Below are positions 45,431-57,413 of a stretch of DNA of 64,000 nucleotides, piece after piece. Made by a program: the position numbers and the translations under genes. The stretch's first letter is position 1, and the number at the start of each line of letters is the position of its first letter. Source of the DNA: Arachis hypogaea (taxonomy: Eukaryota; Streptophyta; Magnoliopsida; Fabales; Fabaceae); NCBI RefSeq assembly GCF_003086295.3, contig NC_092052.1, forward strand, positions 75,943,559 to 76,007,558. Direction: 5' to 3'. The notes beneath the pieces are model-generated. The model did no database searches, had not been told where the DNA came from, and saw only the letters and a program-made list of their open reading frames with translations.

Positions 45431-46748
45431 ATGGACCTAAGTGGAATTGAACAGTCCAGAAGGACTCTGGGGTCATATGCTAACCCCACTACTGCTGCAT
45501 ATGAGAATAGTATCTGTATACCCCCATAAAAGCCAGCAACTTTGAGCTAAACCCTCAGCTTATTATCATGATGCAACATAATTGCCAGTATTTCAGTCTT
45601 CCATAGGAAGAACCTACTGAGTTTCTGGCACAGTTCTTACAAATTGCTGACACAGTACGTTATAAGGAAGTAGATCAGGATGTCTACAGATTATTACTAT
45701 TTTCATTTGCTGTAAAAGATTAAGCTAAGAGGTGGTTAAATAACCAACCCACAACAAGCATAAGAACATGGAAACAGTTATCAGACAAATTCCTGAATCA
45801 ATATTTCCCTCCAAAAAGGATGACACAACTAAGGCTGGACATCCAAGGCTTTAAACAAGAGGATAATGAATCTTTTTATAATGCCTGGGAGAGGTACAGA
45901 GGGATGCTAAGGAAATGCCCCTCTGAAATATTTTCAGAGTGGGTGCAGTTAGACATCTTCTACTACGGGCTTACAGAAAAGGCCTAAATATCTATAGACC
46001 ACTCAGCTGGTGGATCTATACACATGAGAAAGACAATTGAAGAGGCTCAAGAGCTCATTGATACAGTTACTCGAAATCAGCATCTGTACTTAAGTAGTTA
46101 GTCCTCCCTAAAAAAAGAGGCAAAAGTAGTATCCACTGAACTTAGTCCTCAAGAACAAATTGTTGAACTCAATCAGCAATTGCTTGTTATAACAAAACAG
46201 TTAGCAGAATTTAAAGAGATGCTCCAAGACACTAAAGATGCTAACAAGAATATGGAAGCACAATTGAATCAGACAAGACAACAACTATCTAAACAGATAA
46301 CAGAAGAATGCCAAGCTGTTAAATTAAGGAATGGAAAAACACTGAATGTATCAATCCAAGGTAGCAGGGAGCTAGGAAAGGAGCGATTGACAAAGGACAA
46401 CCAAACCACTGCCCAAAATCTCTCCGAGGACAGTAAGAGTCTAGAGAGGAATGATTCTGGCGTTCAAACGCCAGAAAAGGGTGGAAAAGTGGCGTTAAAC
46501 GCCGAAGGGATGGCCAGATCTGGCGTCTAAATGCCAGAAAAGGGTAGCAATCTGGCGTTAAACGCCCATGCAGCCCCCAATTCTGGCGTTCAAATGCCAC
46601 TAAGGGATCAGACACCTGCAAGTGCTGATAACAACCCCCTTAAGCAGGCTTCTCCAACCACTTCTGTAGGAAATAAACCTGCAGCAACCAAGGTTGAGGA
46701 ATACAAAGCCAAGATGTCTTATCCTCAGAAACTCTGCCAAGCGGAATA
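45431..46748 (+). pseudogene. Element K Gag and gag-protease linker
   Basis: The start ATG at 45431 encodes MDLSGIEQSRRTLGSYA, as in C. A frameshift and stops follow near 45530-45560. The rest is mostly one frame: DVYRLLLFSFAVKD, RMTQLRLDIQGFKQEDNESF, RYRGMLRKCPSEIFSEW, SIDHSAGGSIHMRK, then a coiled coil and the open frame 46180-46530 (KEMLQDTKDANKNMEAQL, ECQAVKLRNGKTLNVS). The linker (46531-46749) ends YKAKMSYPQKLCQAE. Several stops (45721, 45986, 46101) inactivate it. Confidence 0.87.
46458..46598. repeat. Palindromic units inside the coding gag-protease linker (K)
   Basis: Five units: ctggcgttcaaacgccag, tggcgttaaacgcc, ctggcgtctaaatgccag, ctggcgttaaacgccc and ctggcgttcaaatgcca, alternating between the encoded phrases SGVQxPEKG and VALNA. 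The alternation and spacing are the same as in C. Confidence 0.88.
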
Positions 46749-47380
46749 GGATAAACAATTTGCCCGCTTTGCAGACTATCTCAGGACTCTTGAAATAAAG
46801 ATTCCGTTTGCAGAGGCACTTGAGCAAATACCCTCTTATGCTAAGTTCATGAAAGAGATCTTAAGTCATAAGAAGGATTGGAGAGAAACTAAAAAGTTTT
46901 CCTCACTGAAGAATGCAGTGCAGTCATTCTGAAAAGCTTACCAGAGAAGCTTAAAGATCCTGGAAGCTTTATGATACCATGCACATTAGAGGATGCTTGT
47001 ACCAAGACAGCTCTGCGTGACCTTGGGGCAAGTATCAACCTAATACCTGCATTCATTATCAAAAATCTTGGTTTGACTAATGAAGTTAAACCAACCTGGA
47101 TATGCCTCTAACTTGCTGATGGCTCCATTAAGATCCCATCAGGCATAATTGAGGACATGATTGTCAAGGTTGGGCCATTTACCTTTCCTACTGACTTTGT
47201 AGTGCTGGAAATGGAGGAGCACAAGAGTACAACTCTCATTCTAGAAAGACCTTTCCTAGCAACTGGACGAACCCTCATTGACATCCAAAGGGGAAAAATA
47301 ACCCTGAGAGTCAATGAGGATGAGTTTAAGTTGAATGCTGTCAAAGCTATGCAGCATCCAGACATACCAAAAGACTGCCT
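46749..47380 (+). pseudogene. Element K aspartic protease and preceding conserved segment
   Basis: It begins ADYLRTLEIKIPFAEALEQI and SHKKDWRET, shifts frame at about 46893, then carries GSFMIPC, the active site LRDLGASINLIPA (first residue Arg instead of the usual Cys before DLG), a stop within TWICLxLADGS, GPFTFPTDFVVLE and LILERPFLATG (Gly to Glu in the conserved GRPF). Confidence 0.85.
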
Positions 47381-48640
47381 GAGCTCAGATTTTAATGACT
47401 CGTTGGTGGAAGAGGTGAAGATGACTGAGAGTCTTGAATCAGAACTAGAGGACATTTTTAAGGATGTTCAGCCTGATCTGGAGGAACCAGAGAGAACGAA
47501 AAAACCTCTGAAAACTCCTCAGGAAGAGAATAAGCCTCCTAAACCCGAGCTTAAACCACTACTACCATCCCTGAAATATGCATTTCTAGGAGAAGGTGAG
47601 ACTTTTCCAGTGATCATAAGCTCTGCTTTAAATCCACAGGAAGAGAAAGCATTAATTCAGGTGCTAAGGACATACAAGACAGCTCTTGGGTGGTCCATAA
47701 GTGATCTTAAGGGCATTAGCCCAGCAAGATGCATGCACAAGATCCTATTGGAGGATGATGCTAAGCCAGTGGTTCAACCACAGAGACGGCTAAATCCAGC
47801 CATGAAGGAGGTGGTGCAGAAAGAGGTCACTAAGTTACTGGATTATTTATCCTATTTCTGATAGCCCCTGGGTAAGCCCTGTCCAAGTTGTCCCCAAAAA
47901 GGGAGGCATGATAGTGGTTCATAATGAAAAGAATGAACTGTTCCTATAAGAACAGTTACAAGGTGGTGTATGTGTATTGACTACAGAAGGATCAATACAG
48001 CCACCAAGAAGGATCATTTTCCTTTACTATTCATAGACCAGATGCTAGAGAGACTAGCAGGTTATGAATACTACTGCTTTTTGGATGGCTATTCAGGTTA
48101 CAACCAAATTGCAGTAGATCCCCAACACCAAGAGAAAACAGCATTCACATGTCCATCTGGAGTATTTGCCTACAGAAGGATGCCATTTGGTCTGTGCAAT
48201 GCACCTGCAACCTTTCAGAGGTGCATGCTCTCTATATTCTCTGATATGGTAGAGAAGTTTCTGGAAGTCTTCATGGATGACTTCTCAGTATTTTGAGACT
48301 CATTTAGCTCCTGTCTTGACCATCTAGCACTTGTTCTAAAAAGGTGCCAAGAGACTAACCTGGTTTTAAACTGGGAAAAATGTCACTTTTTGGTGACTGA
48401 AGGAATTGTCCTTGGGCACAAAATTTCGAATAATGGAATAGAGGTGGATCAAGCTAAGGTAGAGGTAATTGAAAAATTACCACCACCTGCCAATGTTAAG
48501 GCAATCAGAAGCTTTCTAGGGCATGCAGGATTCTATAGGAGGTTTATAAAGGATTTTTCAAAAATTGCAAAACCTCTGAGTAATCTGCTAGCTGCTGACA
48601 TCCCATTTGTCTTTGACACGGAGTGTCTGCAGGCGTTTGA
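47381..48640 (+). pseudogene. Element K reverse transcriptase
   Basis: An acidic linker (SLESELEDIFKDVQPDLEEP) leads into GISPARCMHKILLEDD and VVQKEVTKLL. An 8-base deletion-type shift near 47840 breaks the frame before SPWVSPVQVVP. Frame 47970-48296 has MCIDYRRINT, FLDGYSGYNQ, MPFGLCNAPATFQRCM and the catalytic FMDDFSVF, where Gly (GGA) of FGDS has become TGA. The thumb continues from 48297 with [15 protein letters not shown] and [11 protein letters not shown]. Confidence 0.88.
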
Positions 48641-49160
48641 AACTTTGAAAGCTAAGCTGGTCACAGCACCAGTTATTTCTGCACCAGACTGGACATTACT
48701 ATTCGAACTAACGTGTGATGCCAGTGACCATGCCATTGGTGTAGTATTGGGACAGAGGCATAATAAGCTTCTGCATGATATTTATTATGCTAGCCGTATT
48801 TTAAATGATGCACAGAAAAATTACACAACCACAGAAAAGGAGTTACTTGCAGTGGTCTATGCCATTGACAAGTTCAGATCTTATTTAGTAGGATCAAAAG
48901 TGATTGTGTACACTGACCATGCTGCTCTAAAATATCTCCTCACAAAGCAGGATTCAAAACCCAGACTCATAAGATGGGTGTTGCTTCGGCAAGAGTTTGA
49001 TATAGAAATAAGAGACAGAAAAGGGACAGAGAACTAAGTAGCAGATCACCTGTTCCGGATAGAACCAGTAGCAGGAGCATCCCTCCCTCCTACTGAGATC
49101 TCTGAAACCTTCCCAGATGAGTAACTCTTTGCCATTTAGGAAGTACCATGTTTTGCAGAT
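48641..49160 (+). pseudogene. Element K RNase H
   Basis: Frame 48390-49037 continues from the RT thumb into RNase [45 protein letters not shown] and [12 protein letters not shown], with all three acidic residues. A stop at 49035 (Gln to TAG) and others after LFxxE follow. Confidence 0.87.
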
Positions 49161-50425
49161 ATTGTAAACTATAAACTGTGAGATTCATACCCAAAGAGTA
49201 CAATAAGTAGCAAACAAAAAAATTAATTACTGATGCAACGTACTACTTGTGGGATGAACCATATCTCTTTAAGAGGTGTGCAGATGGAATGATCCGTAGA
49301 TGTGTGCCTAGAGAATAGGCACAGAAGATCCTATGGCGTTTCCATGGATCACAGTATGGAGGACATTTTGGAGGTGAGCGAACGGCCACCAAGGTTCTCC
49401 AATGTGGCTTCTACTGACCTACTCTCTATAGAGACTCCCGAGAGTTTGTACATAACTGTGACAGTTGCCAGAGAGCTGGTAATCTGCCTCATGGTTATGC
49501 CATGCCTCAGCAAGGGATCTTAGAGATTGAGTTGTTTGATGTATGGGGTATTGACTTTATGGGGCCTTTCCCACCATCTTACTCAAACACTTATATTCTG
49601 GTGGCAGTAGATTATGTATCTAAATGGGTGGAGGCAATTGCAACACCCACTAATGATACTAAGACAGTAATGAAGTTCCTCCAAAAGCATATCTTTAGCA
49701 GGTTCGGTGTCCCTAGGATACTGATCAGTGATGGAGGCACTCATTTCTGCAATAAACAGCTTGACTCTACTCTGGTCCGATATGGAATTAACCATAAAGT
49801 GGCAACTCCATATCATCCACAGATAAATGGGCAGGCTGAAGTCTCAAATAGAGAACTGAAATGAATCCTGGAGCGGACTATAAGTACCCGTAGAAAGGAT
49901 TAGGCAAGAGGTCTGGATGATGCTCTGTGGGTATACAGAACAGCATTCAAGACTCCTATAGGGACCTCTCCATACCAGCTTATGTATAGAAAAGCCTGTC
50001 ATCTGCCAATAGAACTGGAACACAAGGCCTACTGGGCAACTAGGTTCCTAAACCTTGATGCTAAGGTAGCTGGAGAAAGAAGATTACTTCAGTTGAATGA
50101 GCTGGAAGAATTCAGACTCAATGCTTTCGGAAATGCCAAAATTTACAAGGAGAAAGCAAAAAGGTGGCATGACAAAAGGCTGTCATCTAGAGTCTTTGAG
50201 CCAGGACAGAAGGTTCTGCTGTTTAACTCTAGGCTCAGATTGTTTCCTGGGAAATTGAAATCCCGGTGGAAGGGACCATATGTGATTACAAGTGTGTCCC
50301 CATATGGATATGTAGAGCTTCAGGATATTGATTCTGACAAAAAGTTCATTGTTAATGGACAGCGAGTCGAACATTATCTTGAAGGCAATGTTGAGCAAGA
50401 GTGCTCAAAAGTGAGACTAAATTAA
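49161..50425 (+). pseudogene. Element K integrase
   Basis: The zinc finger has [14 protein letters not shown] and NCDSCQRAG, with a Trp-to-stop change in GFYxPTLY. The core frame 49502-49864 has the first Asp in [12 protein letters not shown], the second in LISDGGTHF and Glu in [12 protein letters not shown] stop (49861) is followed by the C-terminal frame 49982-50425 with [19 protein letters not shown] and SPYGYVELQ. The catalytic residues survive, unlike in B, but three stops inactivate it. Confidence 0.88.
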
Positions 50426-51215
50426 AAAGCTCAGTAAAAGTCCAGCTAAAGACAATAAAGAAGCGCTTATTGGGAGGCAACCTAATCTTATTTATCTATG
50501 ATTAATTACTTTTTCAATTCATTTTCCATTGTTAGTTTATGTTTTCTTTAGGTTGATGATCATGTGGAGTCATAAAAACAGCTGCAGAATCAAAAATAGC
50601 ATAAAAAAATAGCACACCCTGGAGGACAGACTTACTGGCGTTTAAACGCCAGTAAGGATAGCAGAATGGGCGTTTAACGCCCATGCAGGCAGTATTCAGG
50701 GTGTTCAGAAAAATGCCCAGTAAAGAAGGATTCCTAGCGTTTAACGCCAGCCAGGGTATCTAGCTGGGCGTTAAACGCCCAAAATGGCAGTCAAGTGGGC
50801 GTTAAACACCAGAATAGATAGCATTCTGGGCGTTTAACGTCAGGATGACACAAGGGAGGTAAATATGTTTTCAATTTGATTTTTTTTCAATTTTTCATGT
50901 TTTAATTCATAATTTTTTGCATCAAACATATTTTAAACATTCACTTTTTAATTTCTATTTTCAAAAAATTAATAATCTTTCCAATTCTTTTTAATTCTTT
51001 TTCAATTCTTTTAAAACTTCTTCCAAAACGTTTTCAAAACTTACATATCTTTTCAAATTCTTTTCCACTCTTTTTAATTTTTCTTGCATACAATAATAAG
51101 CTTTCAAAATGCATCATTCTTTTTCTACTCCCTTCTATTTGATTTTGCTCGAGGACGAGCAAAGCTTTTAAGTTCGGTGTGGAAAAGCTCAGCTTTTTGC
51201 TTTCCATAACCATTA
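50426..51215 (+). other. Element K post-pol spacer
   Basis: Begins with aagaagcgcttattgggaggcaacc, which also follows integrase in B and C. It then holds the palindrome cluster (50636-50850) and T-rich sequence with a loose AAGTTCGGTGTGG copy at about 51170. No gene is seen. Confidence 0.7.
50636..50850. repeat. GGCGTTTAAACGCC palindrome cluster (K, post-pol)
   Basis: About seven units, for example tggcgtttaaacgccag, gggcgtttaacgcccat, ggcgttaaacgccc and gggcgtttaacgtcag, in 215 bases. Confidence 0.85.
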
Positions 51216-51434
51216 ATGGCACCTAAGGCCAGAGAAACCTCTAGGAAAAGGAGCAACAAAGGCAAGGAAGAGACATAAAGTAGCTCAAAAACTCCATTGG
51301 ATCTTCAAGAGGAAGAAGAAGCCACCATCACTAAGGTGGACCCGTTCTTTAATTTTCTTGTTTTTATTTTTCTGTTTTTCGTTTTTATGCTTTATGTTTT
51401 AACTATGTTTATGTCTTCATTACATGATCATTAG
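51216..51434 (+). pseudogene. Element K reduced envelope-like frame with hydrophobic tail
   Basis: ATG 51216 encodes a basic N-terminus (MAPKARETSRKRSNKGKEET) and then a TAA. In the same frame it continues SSSKTPLDLQEEEEATITK and a strongly hydrophobic tail (FFNFLVFIFLFFVFMLYVL) and ends SLHDH. In C the same N-terminus precedes a full central domain, so K has lost the central domain while keeping both ends in one frame, separated by a single stop. B has a comparable shortened form. Membrane anchoring is inferred only from hydrophobicity. Confidence 0.5.
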
Positions 51435-52476
51435 TGTCTAGTGTCTATGTCTTAAAGCTATGAATGATTCCATGAATCCCTCACCTTTCTTAAATGAAAA
51501 ATATTTTTAATTGCAAAAGAACAAAAAGTGCATAATTTCGAAAATTATCTTGAAATTAGCTTAATTATTTTGATGTGGTGGCAATACTTTTTATTTTCTG
51601 AATGAATGCTTGAACAGTGCATATTTTTTATAGTGAAGTTTATGAATGTTAAAATTGTTGGGTCTTGAAAGAATAATAAAAAAGAAAAATATTATTGATA
51701 ATCTGAAAAATCATAAAATTGATTCTTGAAGCAAGAAAAAACAGTGAAAAGCAAAAGCTTGAGAAAAAAAAGTGGCGAAAAAAAAGAGAAAGAGAAAGAA
51801 AAAGCAAGCAGAAAAAGCCAATAGCTCTTTAAACCAAAAGGCAAGAGCAAAAAGCCAATAACCCTTTAAACCAAAAGACAAGGGTAAAAAGGATCCAAGG
51901 CTTTGAGCATCAGTGGATAGGAGGGCCCTAAGGAATAAAATCCTGGCCTAAGTGGCTAAACCAAGCTGTCCCTAACCATGTGCTTGTGGCGTGAAGGTGT
52001 CAAGTGAAAAGCTTGAGACTGAGCGGTTAAAGTCGTGGTCCAAAGCAAAAAGAGTGTGCTTAAGAGCTCTGGACACCTCTAACTGGGGACTCTAGCAAAG
52101 CTGAGTCACAATCTGAAAAGGTTCACCCAATTATGTGTCTGTGGCATTTATGTATCCGGTGGTAATATTGGAAAACAAAATGCTTAGGGTCACGGCGAAG
52201 ACTCATAAAGTAGCTGTGTTCAAGGATCAACATACTGAACTAGGAGAATCAATAACACTATCTGAATTCTGAGTTCCTATAGATGCCAATCATTCTGAAC
52301 TTCAAAGGATAAAGTGAGATGCCAAAACTGTTCAGAAGCAGGAAGCTACAAGTCCCGCTCATCTAATTGAGGCTAATCTTCATTGATAATTTTGAAATTC
52401 ATTGCATATTCTCTTCTTTTTATCCTATTATGTTTTTAGTTTCTTGGGGACAAGCAACAATTTAAGTTTGGTGTTG
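51435..52476 (+). other. Element K 3' untranslated region
   Basis: Non-coding; includes an A/G-rich run (about 51765-51870) that is the counterpart of the T-rich run in B and C, the block with aagcacactctttt in reverse sense, and ends TTTAAGTTTGGTGTTG next to the 3' LTR. Confidence 0.7.
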
Positions 52477-54023
52477 TGATGAGTGGATAATTTATACCCT
52501 TCTTGGCATTGTTTTTACATAATTTTTAGTATGTTTTATTCACTTTTTAGTATATTTTTGTTAGTTTTTATTCAAAAATTACATTTCTGGACTTTACTAT
52601 GAGTTTGTGTGTTTTTCTATGATTTTAGGTATTTTCTGGCTGAAATTGAGGAACTTGAGCAAAAATCTGATTCAGAGGCTGAAAAAGGACTGCAGATGCT
52701 GTTGGATTCTGACCTCCCTGCACTCGAAGTGGATTTTCTGGAGCTACAGAGACCAAAATGACGCGCTCTTAATTGCTTTAGAAATTAGACATTCTGGGCT
52801 TTCCAGCAATATATAATAGTCTATACTTTTCTCGAGATTTGATGGCCTAAATTGCCATTTAAAGTCAGCCTAAAAATTCTGGCGTAAAACGCCCAAACTG
52901 GCACCAGAATTGGAGTTAAACGCCCAAACTGGCACCAAAGCTGGCGTTTAACTCCAAGAACAGCCTAAGCACGAAAAATATTCGATGCTCAGCCCAAGCA
53001 CACACCAAGTGGGCCCCGAAAGTGGATTTCTGCACTATCTGCACTTAGTTACTCATTTTTTGTAATCCTAGGTTACTAGTCTAGTATAAAAACTACTTTT
53101 AGAGATTCATTCAGTATCTCATGACATTTTACACTTCATATTGTATCTTCTACGGCATGAGTCTCAAAACCCCATAGGTGGGGGTGAGGAGCTCTACTGT
53201 GTTTCAATGGATTAATGCAATTATTTCTGTTTTCTATTCAATCACGCTTGATTCTATTCTAAGATACTCATTCGTACTTCAATTTGGAGAAGATGATGAT
53301 CCGTGACACTCATCATCATTCTCACATCTATGAACGCGTGTCTGACAACCACTCCCGTTCTACACGAGCTCAACATAGTCATTGGGCGACAGCTTGAGTG
53401 CGTATCTCTTGGGTCTCTAATCCACGGACCAAGTCCGTGAGATCAGAACATTCGTGGTATAGGCTAGAATCAATTGGCAGCATTCCTGGGATCCTAAAAG
53501 TCTAAACCTTGGCTGTGGTATTCCGAGTAGGATCTGGGAAGGGATGACTGTGACGAGCTTCAAACCTGCGAATGTTGGGCGCAGTGACAGTGTGCAAAAG
53601 GACAATGGTCCTATTTTGACGCTAGTTGGAACCGACAGATGATTAGTCGTGCGGTGACAACGCTTGATATTTTTCATCCGAGAGGATCATACAGCCTGCC
53701 ATGGAAAGAAGCCGTGCGTGTTTGGAGAAGAAGACAGTAGGAAAGCAGAGATTCAGACGACAGAGCATCTCCAGAACCTCAACCTGTTCCTCATCACTGA
53801 ATCACAAGTATTATTTAATTTATGTTATTTATTTTTCATAAATACAATCACTCTTATCATTAATCTCCTGACTAAGATTTACAAAATAACCATAGCTGCT
53901 TCAAGCCGAAAATCTCCGTGGGATTGACCTTTACTCACGTAAGGTATTACTTGGACGACCCAGTGCACTTGTTGGTTAGTTGTGCGGAATTGTGAAAAAT
54001 ATGATTTACAATTTCGTGCACCA
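52477..54023 (+). repeat. Element K 3' LTR
   Basis: 1547 bp; starts TGATGAGTGGATAATTTATA and ends TTTCGTGCACCA. Palindromic units at about 52856-52960; TATAAAAA at 53095-53102. The LTR frame is present (from about 52620, FWLKLRN in one frame) with a shift relative to C. Confidence 0.9.
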
Positions 54024-55083
54024 ACAATCCAACCGTAATATTCTTTGTTTAATACTTTATCTTGATAATTTCCTTTTATTTTCAATTTTTTATTCAACTT
54101 TCAAACTTCATGCAAAAATAAAAGAAAGTGATGCATAGCATTCATGTATCTCATGTTTGATACCAAGTTTGGTGTGAGCATATTTTTTCATTCACTAACT
54201 AAGTTGTTATGGTTGCTTCATGAAAGTAAGCAAGATATGTATTCTTTTTCATGATGCCTATGCTTAAAAACTAAGTTTGGTGTTAAACATAAAGTGCATG
54301 AAGGAAGAACAGAGTCCCTTTTGATTCTTTGAAAAGCCATTCTTAGATTGTCATGACTAATTTGCATGATGGTTATTTTTTAATTTGTTAGATTAGATTT
54401 GTTTTTGTCCATTTTGAATTATGTTCATATATTTCTTTAAGTTTGGTTAATTGTTTTCTCGGTTACAATTATTTGAAGTTTGAATTTTGTAGCTAGAAGC
54501 CAAAACCAAGATATGCTGGAGCATAGCATTTGAATTTGGCCGCTCCATGCATGCTATGGTTCAGTCATCCTTGATAAGGCATGGTGTGGTCACCTATTCT
54601 TGTGACAATGCTCACATGTGCAACTTTTATCTCCATTTGTTTGAAAAGGGTACCTCAAACAGGCATAGGCCTTGATTTCTAGGCTATACTTTTGTCCATT
54701 TTTTTAGCTTCTCTAACCGAGACACAACCCGCCTTTCCACTAATTACATCTTCTTACACTCCTTATCTTCATTCCACATTTCATGCACACCATTAGATTC
54801 ACAACAATTGATCACCACCCTCCATGCCTTCCATACTTTCATCTATAAATTAAATTCCCAGTTTCCCACTCCACACAACCGAAGCATTCAAACACTTTCT
54901 TCTTTCTTTCAATAACACTTCACACTTCACATTTTTTCATTTCCTTAATCTCTTGTTTCTTCATATCACACTCTTCGTCTTTATATTTCATTGTTTTCCT
55001 TTTTTTGTCACTAACTTTTAGTGCTTGAGAACGAGCACTCTCTAAGTTTGGTATGGAGTTAGCCATTCCTTCATTTACAATGA
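54024..55083 (+). other. Element J post-pol spacer
   Basis: AT-rich, no supported gene. AAGTTTGGTGT occurs at about 54169, 54274 and (as AAGTTTGGTATGG) 55044. The section 54480-54700 (tgctggagcatagc, cttgataaggcatgg) has higher complexity but no long frame. It follows element K after the duplicated acaat. Confidence 0.6.
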
Positions 55084-56573
55084 ATGGCTTTAGAATCTTC
55101 ATCTAGAAAAAGAAAAGGAAAGTAACCATTAGAGCAACCTCAATTTGATGATAAGGGATTCAAATCCTCTTTTCATGAGCTTTAATTCCATGTTTGGATG
55201 ATCAACAAAGATGCAATTCTACAGATTGCCATTAGACTTGAGAAGGACACCTATCCTACTATTAGAAAAGAGATTCAAAAAAGAAGATGGGAGCTCTTAT
55301 GTGATCCACATGTTTATGTAAGTCTCGCCTTCATTCAAGAATTTTATGCCAATGCTATGAGAGAAAAAAGGAGTACCCTCTTTATAAAATTTTTGTAAGA
55401 GGTACAGAGGTAGACTTCAGTCCTAATGCCATCAGAAGAGCACTAAAAATAAGGCCACACTTCTCCTCTAAGCCAAGATATGAAGAAAGGATAAATACGG
55501 CCCTAGGGTATGATGAGGTGATCAATGATATCTATATTCTGGGAATTAAATGGATCTTGCTTTCAAATGGAGCTCCAAATCAATTAAAAAGAACCGATTT
55601 CATGCCAGAGGCAAGAGGATGGTTTGAGATTATACGGAGATCAATCCTCCTTACATCCAATAATTTTAAAGTCATAGTTGAGAGGGCAATCATGGTGCAC
55701 TGTATAATGAAGTGTGGGGTAGTGAATGTGGAAGAAATCACTACTGAAAATATTCAAAAAATAGCGAAAAGCAACTCCCCCATCATTTATCGCTTGTGTG
55801 AAAAATCTAGAGTGCTCTTTGTGGATGAAGACACCACCTGGGTGTCAGTGGCCAAACCCATTACTACTAGGAGGATGGAGAGAGTTATGCTCAATCCAGA
55901 ACAAAAGAGGCCACCAAGAAAAAGAGAGCCTGAGCAAGCAACATTTCAAGAAGAAGAGCATCAAAATCAAATCTTACAACAATAACCACAATAAATGACC
56001 ACTTTGACATGATCCAGCTCCAAAGTACCCTGCAAAACATCTCTGAACAACAAGTGAAGCTGTAAGAACAACAATTGAAACTCCAAGAGCAACAACTACA
56101 GTTTCAAGAGCAATAATTGTAATATCAATAGAACAAACAAAATCAAATCCAACAGTTGCTTGACTCACAGAATCAACAACATAAAGAGTTCTTGGAGTTC
56201 AGACACTTAAGAGGAGTACAGGCATGATAATCGAGTGGAAGGAGAATTAAATATCCAAGCAAAATTGACTTACTTATGTCAAGGAATTTAAAAGATGGAA
56301 CCATCTATGCCATATTTTCCAAAGATAGCATAGAGGATAGTGCATGAGTTGAAAGAGGTCCGACTTGAACATGGAGAAAGAGTGCAAAAAAGCATGGTAG
56401 AGCATGATTTTTGGGAATTGAGGACTTCCTCTTCTAAGAACACAGAAGCACTAAGTGTGTAGGAGCTAAGGAACTTGGAGCTAGGCAATGAAGAAGATGG
56501 TGATGAATAAATCAAGGTGGTGAAGCTCTTTTCATTTGTTGCTTTGTTTGTTTTAATAATAATGGTTGTATGA
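55084..56573 (+). pseudogene. Element J envelope-like post-pol gene (broken)
   Basis: ATG 55084 encodes a basic start (MALESSSRKRKGK) and a stop. The domain recognised in C continues at 55198-55398 (RLEKDTYPTIRKEIQKRRWE, IQEFYANAMRE) and, after a shift, at 55518-55985 (ILGIKWILLSNGAPNQLKR, ARGWFEIIRRSILLTSN, MVHCIMKCG). A very Gln-rich stretch with several stops follows (56040-56180: QQLKLQEQQ, QNQIQQLLDSQNQQ), probably a coiled coil. The end (56519-56573) is a hydrophobic tail KLFSFVALFVLIIMVV and TGA. Domain order matches C, with weak identity, so this is an older relative. Confidence 0.68.
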
Positions 56574-57413
56574 GTATTTTTCTTTACTTTGCACACTTTG
56601 TGTGTTTATATTTTGTTTTATGGTTATCTTTAAAAATTCAATAAAAGATGTTATTTTTCCTTTAGGCTTGAGTTGTATTAAAAATTGTTCAAAGTAAAAG
56701 AAGTTAAGGAAGTCTTAGGTATTAAAAGTGAGTGTAATTGAGAGGAAGGTATAAGTTGATGATGGAACCATAAAATGAAGCTCCATAATTTCTCATTCTT
56801 AGTTGAAACACTAAGATAGAGGAGGAAATTTGAAGAATGTTATAAAGGCTCTCAAACATCAATACAACAAAGAAGTAGTAGCATAAACAAGTAAAAGAAA
56901 GTTTAGCTCAAAGTTTTGAGCATCAATTACTAGGAAAACCAAGAAAGAAACAAAAGACACTCAAAGAGTTTAAGCCTAGTAAATGCTTGTGGTGAACTTG
57001 AGCAAGTAAATTCTTAGGGGTATCTCAACACCTAGAACCTTAGACCAACTGGTTTGGGAGTGTTAATTGAAAGCTTATTTAAAGAGCTACTTTGAGAAAA
57101 AACATTTAGAGTTATGGTCAAGCAAAAAAGAATCAAGAAAAGAAAGCAAAGGTGCAAGAAAAGATGCAATGCTACTTCAAGGTGACAACATATAAAGAGG
57201 TCTCTGTAACTTGATTTGAATAGAATTCCTAGGTTCTAAGTATTTCAAGGCAAGAATTAACAATTAAGGAATTTCATGCATGGTTACATAATTAAATTAT
57301 CCCTTCATCTCTTGATTGCCTTATTTTTAAACTTCCTTCACTCAAGTTACTTAAGAATAATATTATTTGCATAACTCTTTCTAGAGGACAAGCAAGTTTT
57401 AAGTTTGGTGTTG
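56574..57413 (+). other. Element J 3' untranslated region
   Basis: AT-rich and without a gene. It ends GACAAGCAAGTTTTAAGTTTGG and TGTTG directly before the LTR, the same context as in B, C and K, which supports the LTR start at 57414. Confidence 0.65.

Larger units (their letters stand above)
42498..54023 (+). mobile_element. Element K: Ty3/gypsy Athila-like (FIDEL-type) retrotransposon, + strand
   Basis: 5' LTR 42498-44030, primer site, leader, gag, protease, RT, RNase H, integrase, reduced envelope-like frame, 3' LTR 52477-54023. About 11.5 kb. Target duplication acaac (42493-42497) and acaat (54024-54028), one mismatch. The first 185 bases of the two LTRs differ by about 7% by eye, more than in C, suggesting an older insertion. 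It is the same family as C, which lies in the opposite strand. Confidence 0.9.
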
